Assembly: GCF_027925525.1 (NCBI RefSeq)
Contig: NZ_BSDJ01000003.1
Coordinates: 62,001 to 126,000, forward strand
Direction: 5' to 3'
DNA: 64,000 nt
Source: Paenibacillus tyrphae
GTDB taxonomy: Bacteria > Bacillota > Bacilli > Paenibacillales > NBRC-103111
In this document: positions 24,695-32,442 of the stretch, one piece after another
How the letters are laid out: every line of letters begins with the position of its first letter
Position numbering within the stretch: position 1 is the stretch's first letter
Made by a program: the position numbers and the translations under genes
Notes under the pieces: model-generated
The model's input: only the letters and a program-made list of their open reading frames with translations
Databases searched by the model: none
What the model was told of the DNA's origin: nothing

Positions 24695-27600
24695 TTGGCT
24701 ATGTCCTTAAAGGTTCGCCGTTTTATCGCTGTCATGTTGTTCATTATTTTACTTGTTCCTCATCCGGCCTACTTGCCATTCTCGGGATCGGCCGCAGCGG
24801 CGGATTCTTCTCCGATCCGCATTACCGGGTATTATCCGGAGAGCAAGGTGCTTGTCGGGAACGAATTTCGCGTAGCGGCCAATGTGGACAGCACGTATGA
24901 CGTTAAGCAGCTTTACGCCGAGGTCGAAACGGCCAGGGTGGATTTGACCAAACTGGATTATCCTTTCTGCACTCGGTTGGCATGCTACTATTGGACCGGC
25001 CAGCTTCGAATCGCGGGTCTGTCCAAAGGCGAAAAAACAGTTAAGATAACCGCCGTCGATTCCAGGGGGAATAGGGATACGAAGAGCTTTCAAGTGATTT
25101 ACGACGAGAAGCCCGTTATCCAAATTGCCAGCCCGGCGAACAAAGCGGTGGCGACGCCCAAGCTGCGGATCCAAGCTTCTTGTACGGACGACGATGTCGC
25201 AATCGGCTGCACGTCGCTAACGGTTAAGATTGGGGATTTAGGTCAAAGCCTTAGCGGTGTGGATCGGATTGATGAGGAAGTTTCTTTGGCTTCATGGGAC
25301 GGGGGGACGGTCCGGCTGGTTTTTACCGCAAAAGACTCCAAAGGGCAGGAGGGCGTAACGCAGCGGGATATCAGTATCGATTCCAGCGACAAGCTCTCCC
25401 GGATGGATGCGGTTGAAGGAGAAGCGATTCTGGATATTAGTCCGGATCGTATCTTGTACGCCAAGCCGGATAAGGATAGACCTTTTACGGATTACGTAAG
25501 ACTGGAAATCAAGAATCGGCTGACGGGTCAAGTGACGTCCGTTCCTGCCTTGCCCGATCAAGCCCCTAATAGCGGCTCCCCAGGTTATTTAACCCCTCAT
25601 GGCGCTATCTTTATTTCGGAAGACGTGAATAATCATGAGAGCAGCGTGGTGGAATGGCGAGACGGACAACTGCTTGTACTGGGCAGACCGGGTTCTATCG
25701 GTAATTTCAAGGTTAAAGGAGATTATGCCTTATTCGATAATGCTTTAGGGAATTACGTAGGTGACGGATACACGCTTGTACTCCGGGATCTGGCGTCCGG
25801 AACGAACCGGGAAGTATTTCCGAAGGGGCGCTTTGCCGGCATGGATGTAACGGCTAACGGAGAGGTCGTTTTCTCGGCAACGTCTAGCATGAATCAAGGC
25901 ACTCACAATATTTATAAGTGGAGCCAAGGTGCACTAACTCAAATTACAAATGATACGGTTAACAGCAACATTAATCCGCTAACCGACGGAAGCTCGATTG
26001 TATATGCTCATCGATTGGACCCAAATCCAATGAAGCAAGCCGAATCCATCATCGTTCTGGGTCCGTCAGGATCACAGACCTTGAGTACGTTCGACAAAAT
26101 GACGACAGCAGGCACCGACTATCAGATCAATCAAGGATGGGTCGCTTTTGCGAAGGAAGGATCGAATCGGATTCGACAAATCTGGGTTCAAGCCCCGGAC
26201 GGCACGAAGCAGCAAGTATCCGATCTCAGTTCCGATAGCAGTATTGTTTCGCTGACGAATCGCGGTGACGTTGTTTTCAATAATTACCCCACTTTCTTTA
26301 AAGGTAAACTGTACCTGAGCGAAAATCCCTCTACCGGCCGGGGCGACTACGTGTACATCTCGTCAAAACTGTTAAAACCGTTGTGGTTGCAGGGAAAGTG
26401 GATCGGGACGATTAATGGTACGCTATTCGCCGTCCGTACGGGAGCCGCAGGCACAACTCCGCCGACTTGGCCGGAGGCAAGCCGCTTGGATGCCGCGGAG
26501 GTGACGTCAAGCAGTGTCCGCTTGTCTTGGAACGCCGCGGAGGGCGATACGGCAGTGGCAGGCTACAAGCTGTATAAAGGCGCGGATTTAATCGCAACCG
26601 TCACAGGGACGACGTATGACGTTGCCGGGCTGACGCCGGCGACGGCGTACCGGTTCAAGGTGGAAGCAGGGAATGAGGCAGGCAACTGGAGCACAACGGG
26701 ACCGGCCGCGGACGTCACGACGAAGCCAGGGCCGGTGAAGGATACGACGCCACCGGCGGTCGTCGCGGTGAGTCCGCATAATGGTCAGACGGTATACACG
26801 TCATCGCCGAACATTATTGCGACGGTAGTCGATGATGAGTCCGGCGTCGATCCGACGTCGGTTGCCGTAAAGCTAGCCGGGAAGCCGGTTCCGGCGCAGT
26901 ATGTGCCGACCGCTTCAACGATAGTGGCGCTGACGGGGAACGTTCCGAACGGGGCGCTGCCGCTAACGATCGACGCGGCGGACAAAGCAGGCAACCGGAT
27001 GCCGACGTGGACGGGAACGATTCGTGTTGCAGTGAAGAACGATGCGGATGGCGTGACGTATTTGGCGCTAGGCGATTCGCTTGCTGCGGGCTTTTCACCG
27101 ACACGGACCATCGGCCTGGGCTACGCGGACTTCTTTGTGGAGAACCTGCGGGAAACCGGCTATTTGAACGAATTCGTGAAAAATTATGCGGTGCCAGGCT
27201 ACACAAGCGCTCAGGTTCTGGCCGACATTCGCCAAAATGTCATCAAGGACGGCGCCGGGATCGGTCTGAAAGCGAATATCCGCCGGGCGGGCGTCATCAC
27301 GCTGGATGCCGGAGCCAACGATCTGATTCAGGCGCTGGAGGCAAACGGGTATACGTTAACGGAGGAGCAGATGCAGACGCTCTTCGGGCAGGTGTCGGGG
27401 AATCTGGCAGCTATCCTGGCAGAGATCAGACAGCTTAATCCTGCGGCATCCGTATACTTGATGGGCTATTATAATGCATTCCATAACGCGTCGCTGCCGC
27501 CCGAGAAAAAAGTGGCTTTGCTGAAAGCGCTGGATGTGTTCAACGGAGCTATTGCGGGTGTGGCGCGGCAGGCAGGCGTGGTGTTCGTGCCGACGAAAGA

Positions 27601-30046
27601 CGCCATTGCGACGGACTATGGCGCCTACTTGCCGACTGCGGATATTCATCCGAGCGTGGAAGGATACCGGGTGATTGCACAAGAGTTTTGGAAGGCCGCA
27701 CAGCCGTCGTACTTGTGGCCAAGAGGCAGCGCTTTGACGGCGACGGGGGTGACGGACAACGGGCTGAAGCTGACATGGTCGCCGGCGGGCGCCGGAACCG
27801 CAGCTTACCGCGTGTATCGGAACGGTGCGGAGCTGCAGACCGTGGCCGGGAACGTGTACTCGCTGGATGTGACGGGACTGGCCAAAGATATGACATATGC
27901 ATTCAAGGTGGAAGCGAGTCAGGCTGCGGGCGTATGGACCAAGAACGGACCGGCGGTGACGGTAAAAACCGGGGCAGGGGCTACCGATACGACGCCTCCG
28001 GTCATCAGCGGCGTGTTTCCGGCGGATGGCCAATCCGTGACAGTGTCCAATCCGCATATATCCGCAGTGATCACGGATAACGGGACAGGCGTCGATCCGG
28101 CTTCGGTGACGGTAAAGGTCGACAACCAACGCCTGCAGGCAGCCTACGGCGGGGCGACTCATACCGTAACGGCGGCGGCCTATGGGCTCGCGAACGGCAA
28201 CCATACGCTGTTGATCCGCGCGGCAGACTTGGCCGGGAACTGGAAGGAGTCATCCAGTCGCTTCGTGGTCAACGTCGGACAGGAAGAGACGCCGGGCTGG
28301 CCGCAGGGAAGCGCGTTGACCGCGTCGAATGTGACCGCAAGCTCGGTTGCGCTGAACTGGAATCCGGCTATCGGGGTTGTTCGGTATGGGCTTTACCAGA
28401 AGGGCAGCCGGGTCCAGACGGTCGCGGCCAATGTGTACTCTACGACGGTAGCGGGACTGCAGCCGGATACGGCGTATACGTTTAAAATCGAAGCGGAGCT
28501 GAAGGGAGGCGTCTGGACAACGGATGGCCCGATATTATCCGTAAAAACATCGTCCGCGCCCTCTACGGATACAACGGCTCCTGTTATTACCGACGTCGTT
28601 CCGGCGAACGGCGTAACGGTTGCGACCACCACTCCGGCGGTATCCGCCAAGATCACAGATGCGGGCTCCGGGGTGAAGCCGGATTCCGTGAAGATCAAGG
28701 TCGGCGATCAGTCGCTGAAAGTGACCTATGACGCAGCAACCTCGACCGTAACGGCGGCGACGTATTCTTTGGCGAATGGCAGCTATACGCTGCAGATCAA
28801 TGCAGAGGATCAGGCGGGGAATAAAGCCGAATCCAAGACGTCTTTTACGGTAAGTGTCAGCAGCACATCGGCGTGCTGCACCAGCTTCGGTTGGGGCGGC
28901 GGAGCTGCATCAACGCCGGAAGGAACGTTCACGAAGCAGCAAATCGAGGAGCTCATTAAGAAGGCGGGCGATACAGCCAGCGTGACGATCGAGACGGGTA
29001 AATCGCACGAGGTGACGCTGCCCAAGGAAGTTGGAGAGCTGCTGCAGCAAGCGGACAAAACGCTGAAGGTCGACGCCACTGGCGGATCGGTCGACATCCC
29101 GGCTTCCGTGCTCTCGGCACTGGCGAAGCTGGCAGGCAGCGACGCGACGATCAAAGTCCGGATCACGCCGGTTGACCCTACAGCGGAGAACGTGCTTATC
29201 CAGGCGGCAGGGCAAGCGTCCGGCGCGGCCGTCCGCATCGGCGGCTCGTTCTACGATATTGTCTTGATCGCCGTCGAGAAAGACGGCACCGAACGACGCT
29301 TAAGCGGGTTCGATCAACCGGTCACGTTGACGCTGCATGTTAACACGACGGACACGGAGCTGCCGCTTGTCGGGGTGTATTACTTGAACGAACAGCAGCA
29401 GCGCTGGGAATATGAGGGCGGTGAAGCAAGCACGGAAGGTAACATCCGCGTGGCGCTGCGCCATACCTCGAAGTATGCGGTGCTCGAATACAAGAAGTCT
29501 TACGCCGACGTAGCGACGACACATTGGGCACATCGGTACGTTCAAGCGCTGAGCGCAAAGCATATTGCCGAAGGTGTGTCGGGCGACAAATTTGCGCCGG
29601 AACAGCTTGTGACGCGGGCCGAGTTCGTTGCGCTGCTCGTGCGTGCCCTCGGATTGCTGCAAGCCTCGGCCGACAAGCCGCTGGCGTACAGCGACGTGGA
29701 AGCGAATGCGTGGTACCATAGCGCGGTAGCCTCGGCGGTTCAAGCCGGTCTCGTGCAGGGAACGGACAGCACGCGGTTTGCGCCGGATGCGCGGATTACC
29801 CGCGAACAGATGGCGGTGCTGCTGGTGCGGGCGCTCGAACATAAGAAGGGCGGCGTAATGGCGGTGGAAGGCAAGCTGGACGGTTATGCAGACGAAGGAG
29901 ATATCTCCGCTTGGGCAAAAGCCGAAGTAAGCCGGGCGATTGGAGCCGGACTGATGGAAGGCCGCGAAAACGGCAAATTCGTGCCGGCCGCCCAGACGAC
30001 CCGTGCAGAAGCGACGACAGTCATTTACAAGCTGCTGCAAAACTAA
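24695..30046 (+). CDS. giant SLH-anchored SGNH/GDSL esterase with beta-propeller, Fn3 and Ig-like modules
   Basis: A 1783-residue exported protein. Order: signal peptide (about 1-37), Ig-like segment, a probable TolB-type beta-propeller (about 235-560), Fn3 (588-680), Ig-like (682-778), an SGNH hydrolase (786-998), Fn3, Ig-like, Fn3, Ig-like (1007-1388), a Cys-Cys linker (about 1391), a beta-rich region (1400-1595) and three SLH repeats (1601-1783). Catalytic residues are visible: Ser about 795 in LALGDSLAAGF, Asn about 875 in AGANDL, and Asp983/His985 in DIHPSVEGY. The SLH repeats should bind pyruvylated wall polymer. It is probably a cell-bound carbohydrate esterase or lipase; the substrate is unknown. 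TTG 24695 fits the GGAGGTG spacing better than ATG 24701. Confidence 0.88.
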   Translation: MAMSLKVRRFIAVMLFIILLVPHPAYLPFSGSAAAADSSPIRITGYYPESKVLVGNEFRVAANVDSTYDVKQLYAEVETARVDLTKLDYPFCTRLACYYWTGQLRIAGLSKGEKTVKITAVDSRGNRDTKSFQVIYDEKPVIQIASPANKAVATPKLRIQASCTDDDVAIGCTSLTVKIGDLGQSLSGVDRIDEEVSLASWDGGTVRLVFTAKDSKGQEGVTQRDISIDSSDKLSRMDAVEGEAILDISPDRILYAKPDKDRPFTDYVRLEIKNRLTGQVTSVPALPDQAPNSGSPGYLTPHGAIFISEDVNNHESSVVEWRDGQLLVLGRPGSIGNFKVKGDYALFDNALGNYVGDGYTLVLRDLASGTNREVFPKGRFAGMDVTANGEVVFSATSSMNQGTHNIYKWSQGALTQITNDTVNSNINPLTDGSSIVYAHRLDPNPMKQAESIIVLGPSGSQTLSTFDKMTTAGTDYQINQGWVAFAKEGSNRIRQIWVQAPDGTKQQVSDLSSDSSIVSLTNRGDVVFNNYPTFFKGKLYLSENPSTGRGDYVYISSKLLKPLWLQGKWIGTINGTLFAVRTGAAGTTPPTWPEASRLDAAEVTSSSVRLSWNAAEGDTAVAGYKLYKGADLIATVTGTTYDVAGLTPATAYRFKVEAGNEAGNWSTTGPAADVTTKPGPVKDTTPPAVVAVSPHNGQTVYTSSPNIIATVVDDESGVDPTSVAVKLAGKPVPAQYVPTASTIVALTGNVPNGALPLTIDAADKAGNRMPTWTGTIRVAVKNDADGVTYLALGDSLAAGFSPTRTIGLGYADFFVENLRETGYLNEFVKNYAVPGYTSAQVLADIRQNVIKDGAGIGLKANIRRAGVITLDAGANDLIQALEANGYTLTEEQMQTLFGQVSGNLAAILAEIRQLNPAASVYLMGYYNAFHNASLPPEKKVALLKALDVFNGAIAGVARQAGVVFVPTKDAIATDYGAYLPTADIHPSVEGYRVIAQEFWKAAQPSYLWPRGSALTATGVTDNGLKLTWSPAGAGTAAYRVYRNGAELQTVAGNVYSLDVTGLAKDMTYAFKVEASQAAGVWTKNGPAVTVKTGAGATDTTPPVISGVFPADGQSVTVSNPHISAVITDNGTGVDPASVTVKVDNQRLQAAYGGATHTVTAAAYGLANGNHTLLIRAADLAGNWKESSSRFVVNVGQEETPGWPQGSALTASNVTASSVALNWNPAIGVVRYGLYQKGSRVQTVAANVYSTTVAGLQPDTAYTFKIEAELKGGVWTTDGPILSVKTSSAPSTDTTAPVITDVVPANGVTVATTTPAVSAKITDAGSGVKPDSVKIKVGDQSLKVTYDAATSTVTAATYSLANGSYTLQINAEDQAGNKAESKTSFTVSVSSTSACCTSFGWGGGAASTPEGTFTKQQIEELIKKAGDTASVTIETGKSHEVTLPKEVGELLQQADKTLKVDATGGSVDIPASVLSALAKLAGSDATIKVRITPVDPTAENVLIQAAGQASGAAVRIGGSFYDIVLIAVEKDGTERRLSGFDQPVTLTLHVNTTDTELPLVGVYYLNEQQQRWEYEGGEASTEGNIRVALRHTSKYAVLEYKKSYADVATTHWAHRYVQALSAKHIAEGVSGDKFAPEQLVTRAEFVALLVRALGLLQASADKPLAYSDVEANAWYHSAVASAVQAGLVQGTDSTRFAPDARITREQMAVLLVRALEHKKGGVMAVEGKLDGYADEGDISAWAKAEVSRAIGAGLMEGRENGKFVPAAQTTRAEATTVIYKLLQN

Positions 30047-30049
30047 CCT

Positions 30050-30334
30050 GTTTCAGCAGGGCAGAAGTACGTTCACGCTGCAGCCGATTCACAGCTTGCC
30101 GACAGCCGGAGAGGAGTTCGAACCATGCCGGGGCCGGTGAGCTTGACCGTGCACGTCGGATCGGCGGATTTCGACGGGGACGGCCGGACGGGCTTATGCG
30201 ATCTCGTGCTCATTTCGCAGCATAGCGGTACGCGTGCCGGACAGCCGGGGGATGACAGCATGTACGACTTGAACAACGACGGCGTCATCGACAACGCGGA
30301 CGTGCGGTACGTGGCGGACAAAGTCGCAGGTTGA
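30050..30334 (+). pseudogene. stranded dockerin (with possible cohesin-start) fragment
   Basis: ATG 30125 after GGAGAGGAG would give 69 residues containing a full two-loop type I dockerin (ADFDGDGRTGLCDLVLIS and DLNNDGVIDNADVRYVADKV). It has no signal peptide or catalytic part. It is in the same frame as the SLH protein, separated by that gene's stop and 78 further bases without another stop. In another frame 30055-30130 reads STFTLQPIHSLPTAGEEFE, which resembles the first strand of a cohesin domain. I read this as the eroded end of a cohesin-dockerin gene with an internal deletion or frameshift. A tiny translated dockerin peptide is the alternative. Confidence 0.55.
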
Positions 30335-30396
30335 CCATTTCGCGCAGCATCGCTCCTTTTCGACATTCAAAAAGCGTTTCACGGGGAACATTGTAC

Positions 30397-30432
30397 AAAA
30401 AAGTCCTTTCCGGTCGACGGAGGGGCTTTTTT
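30397..30432 (+). terminator. terminator after the SLH/dockerin locus
   Basis: AAAAAAGTCC..TCC pairs with GGA..GGCTTTTTT across a short loop, ending in a T run. The stretch 30335-30716 otherwise holds only the potassium-channel promoter. Confidence 0.7.
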
Positions 30433-30520
30433 GCAGTTAAAGGTTATCGAAGCATGCCGCAGCTAATAGATTTAAGGAGGAGTGCGGACAACGCCGGTCC
30501 GCAAGGCCCGGATAATCTTC

Positions 30521-30550
30521 TTGTAGATAAATCATATACCGTCATATAAT
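30521..30550 (+). promoter_or_regulatory. probable promoter of the potassium channel gene
   Basis: -35 TTGTAG (30521-30526), an 18-bp spacer and -10 TATAAT (30545-30550), about 165 bp before the channel start. Confidence 0.5.
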
Positions 30551-30716
30551 GAAAAATATTGAAATTTGAACGAAATCGTCGGAATACGGCGGGATGAAAC
30601 GGACAGCGGTCTGCCCTGCAAATATGAGAAGTCATGACCGCTGCACGCAGCAATGTGGATAATTCTTCGGCTGGGCATCGAACTGTTATTCGTCATAGCG
30701 AAGGAGAGAAAATCGA

Positions 30717-31508
30717 GTGAGGTTCTGGTTCCAATTCCGCAAGCTGTTTTTCTCCGTGTTCCAAATCCGGATGAGAACCTTATCGTTCGCCACCGGGCTG
30801 CTGGTGCTCACAAGCGCGGTTCTTATGCCGATTCTGGAGCCGGAGCAGTTTCCCAGGGTTTACGACGGACTGTGGTGGACGGTCGTTACGCTCGCTACGG
30901 TCGGCTATGGGGACACGTTTCCGAAAACCGATCTTGGGCGATTGTGGGCCATTCTGCTCATTGTCGGCGGGGTCGGTTTGTTTACCTTATTTATCGGGAG
31001 GCTCTATGAAATGCTGGTCGAAAGGCAAGAGAGAAGGAAGAACGGAGACTTGGATTATACGAAGCACGGCGGCGGCCATGTCGTCGTCATCGGCTGGAGC
31101 GGCCGTGCCCGGATCACGATCAAAAACATCCTCAAAAACGAGCCGTCCACAGACGTCGTGCTGATCGATGACCGACTCGCAACGGCGCCGCTGGACGAAC
31201 ATAACTTCCTGTTTATCCGGGGGATTCCTTCCAGGGACAAGACCTTGCACCGCGCCCGGGTAGCGGAAGCCCGGGAGATCCTTATTTTTGCCGACGAGTC
31301 GCTGAAGGTGGAGAACCCGTACAATGCCGATGCCCGTACGGCGTTCATACTCACAAGCGTCGAACGGATCGCGGGGATGGTTCAGACCACGCTGGAAGTG
31401 GTGCTCGAAGAAAATCTGGCTAACTTTACGAAAATTGCCTCGAACACGCATTTTAGAATATCCGACCAGTCGTTCGCCGAGCAAATGTATGCGGGACCCA
31501 AGCGATAG
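30717..31508 (+). CDS. two-span potassium channel with cytosolic TrkA-N (RCK) domain
   Basis: A 263-residue membrane protein. The first span (about 22-42), a pore helix and the K+ selectivity filter TVGYGD (about 60-65) are followed by a second span (about 78-98) and a Rossmann-type RCK domain (about 115-230) beginning HVVVIGWSGRARITI. This is a 2TM/RCK channel of the MthK/YugO type, expected to form a tetramer gated by a cytosolic ligand. YugO in Bacillus acts in biofilm electrical signalling; that role here is only inference. GTG 30717 follows AAGGAGAG. The residues after the Rossmann core are short and lack a clear TrkA-C domain. Confidence 0.88.
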   Translation: MRFWFQFRKLFFSVFQIRMRTLSFATGLLVLTSAVLMPILEPEQFPRVYDGLWWTVVTLATVGYGDTFPKTDLGRLWAILLIVGGVGLFTLFIGRLYEMLVERQERRKNGDLDYTKHGGGHVVVIGWSGRARITIKNILKNEPSTDVVLIDDRLATAPLDEHNFLFIRGIPSRDKTLHRARVAEAREILIFADESLKVENPYNADARTAFILTSVERIAGMVQTTLEVVLEENLANFTKIASNTHFRISDQSFAEQMYAGPKR

Positions 31509-31525
31509 GCGGCGGACCGGTAAAA

Positions 31526-31566
31526 CAAGCAACCCCTTCTTCCTCTATGGGTCGAAGGGGTTTGTC
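31526..31566. terminator. bidirectional terminator between channel and nitroreductase genes
   Basis: CAACCCCTTC near 31530-31539 pairs with GAAGGGGTTTG near 31554-31564. It separates two convergent genes. Confidence 0.75.
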
Positions 31567-31584
31567 TATGGGGCAAATCGAGAA

Positions 31585-32250
31585 TCAGTTCACCCACTGC
31601 ACGACTTGCTCAAGCGATTGTCTTGTTTTGGGGCGTGGTTCGCTTACGCGGTAGCCGAAAGCAGCCATGCTGGAAATGCCGAAGTTGCCTTGAAGAATCC
31701 CTTCTTCACGAAGCACCTGCTCTGCCTTCGCTTTGTCGAACCCTTCGATCGGGCACGAATCGATGCCGATTTGAGCGGCTGCCGTCATCATGTTGCCCAG
31801 AGCGATATAGGTCTGCCGGGCTGCCCATTCGAACATGACGCGTTCGTTGCCGAGCAGGTCGAAATCTACTTCCAGAAACTTATGGTAGATATTGGTGAAG
31901 TGGGCGCGGATCTCTTCCGGGAACTGCTTGACGTTCGTCAGCATGTTTTGAATATAGTCGGAATCGGCGACCATATCGGCTTTCGTACGGGAGAGGATGA
32001 CGACAAAATGGCTGGCGGTCGGCAGCTGCTTGGATGCTCCCCAAGTGAACGGCAGCAGCTTTTCGCGAATTGCCGGATTCTGCACGACGACAAATTTCCA
32101 CGGTTCGAAGCCAAAGGAGCTTGGCGACAGTCGTCCGGTCTCCAGAATAAAGCCGAAATCCGCGTCGCTGATCTTTTTGCTGCTGTCGAACTCCTTGCAC
32201 GCATGCCTGAACTGAAACGCCTCAATAATTTGCTGTTTTCTTGCTTCCAT
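31585..32250 (-). CDS. NAD(P)H-dependent oxidoreductase, nitroreductase family (NfsB/YfkO-like)
   Basis: A 221-residue FMN enzyme. FMN-binding FRHACKEFDSSKKIS near the N-terminus, RLSPSSFGFEPWKFVVVQN in the core and a C-terminal GYRVSEPRPKTRQSLEQVVQ match the NfsB/YfkO group that reduces nitroaromatics and quinones. ATG 32250 follows GAGGCG; the longer frame upstream would pass through the promoter. A TGCGTA-AG-TACGCA palindrome 65 bp upstream overlaps the expected -35, suggesting control by an HxlR- or MarR-type sensor of electrophiles. Confidence 0.87.
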   Translation of the reverse strand: MEARKQQIIEAFQFRHACKEFDSSKKISDADFGFILETGRLSPSSFGFEPWKFVVVQNPAIREKLLPFTWGASKQLPTASHFVVILSRTKADMVADSDYIQNMLTNVKQFPEEIRAHFTNIYHKFLEVDFDLLGNERVMFEWAARQTYIALGNMMTAAAQIGIDSCPIEGFDKAKAEQVLREEGILQGNFGISSMAAFGYRVSEPRPKTRQSLEQVVQWVN

Positions 32251-32292
32251 AAGTAACGCCTCGCTTTCGGATAATATTGGTTCCTGTTCAGC

Positions 32293-32328
32293 ATTATAAC
32301 CCTCAACATCCGAATGCGTAAGTACGCA
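32293..32328 (-). promoter_or_regulatory. promoter and palindromic operator of the nitroreductase gene
   Basis: On the minus strand a -10 TATAAT (complement of 32293-32298) lies downstream of a perfect palindrome, TGCGTA-AG-TACGCA (32315-32328), which covers the -35 region. The cognate regulator is not in the window. Confidence 0.45.
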
Positions 32329-32368
32329 CATTTTTGTTATATAGTTCTCATTTGTATACTGTGATGAC

Positions 32369-32407
32369 AAAGAGGCCGCGGGAGCTGTCTCCCGGACCTC
32401 TTTTTTT
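32369..32407 (-). terminator. terminator of the two-component operon
   Basis: GAGGCCGCGGGAG and CTCCCGGACCTC form a long GC stem around 32371-32400. The spacing to the histidine kinase stop fits a minus-strand terminator, though the T run reads best on the plus strand, so it may act both ways. Confidence 0.65.
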
Positions 32408-32442
32408 CACGTCCTTTTGCACGGGGTGGCGGACAGTAAGGG

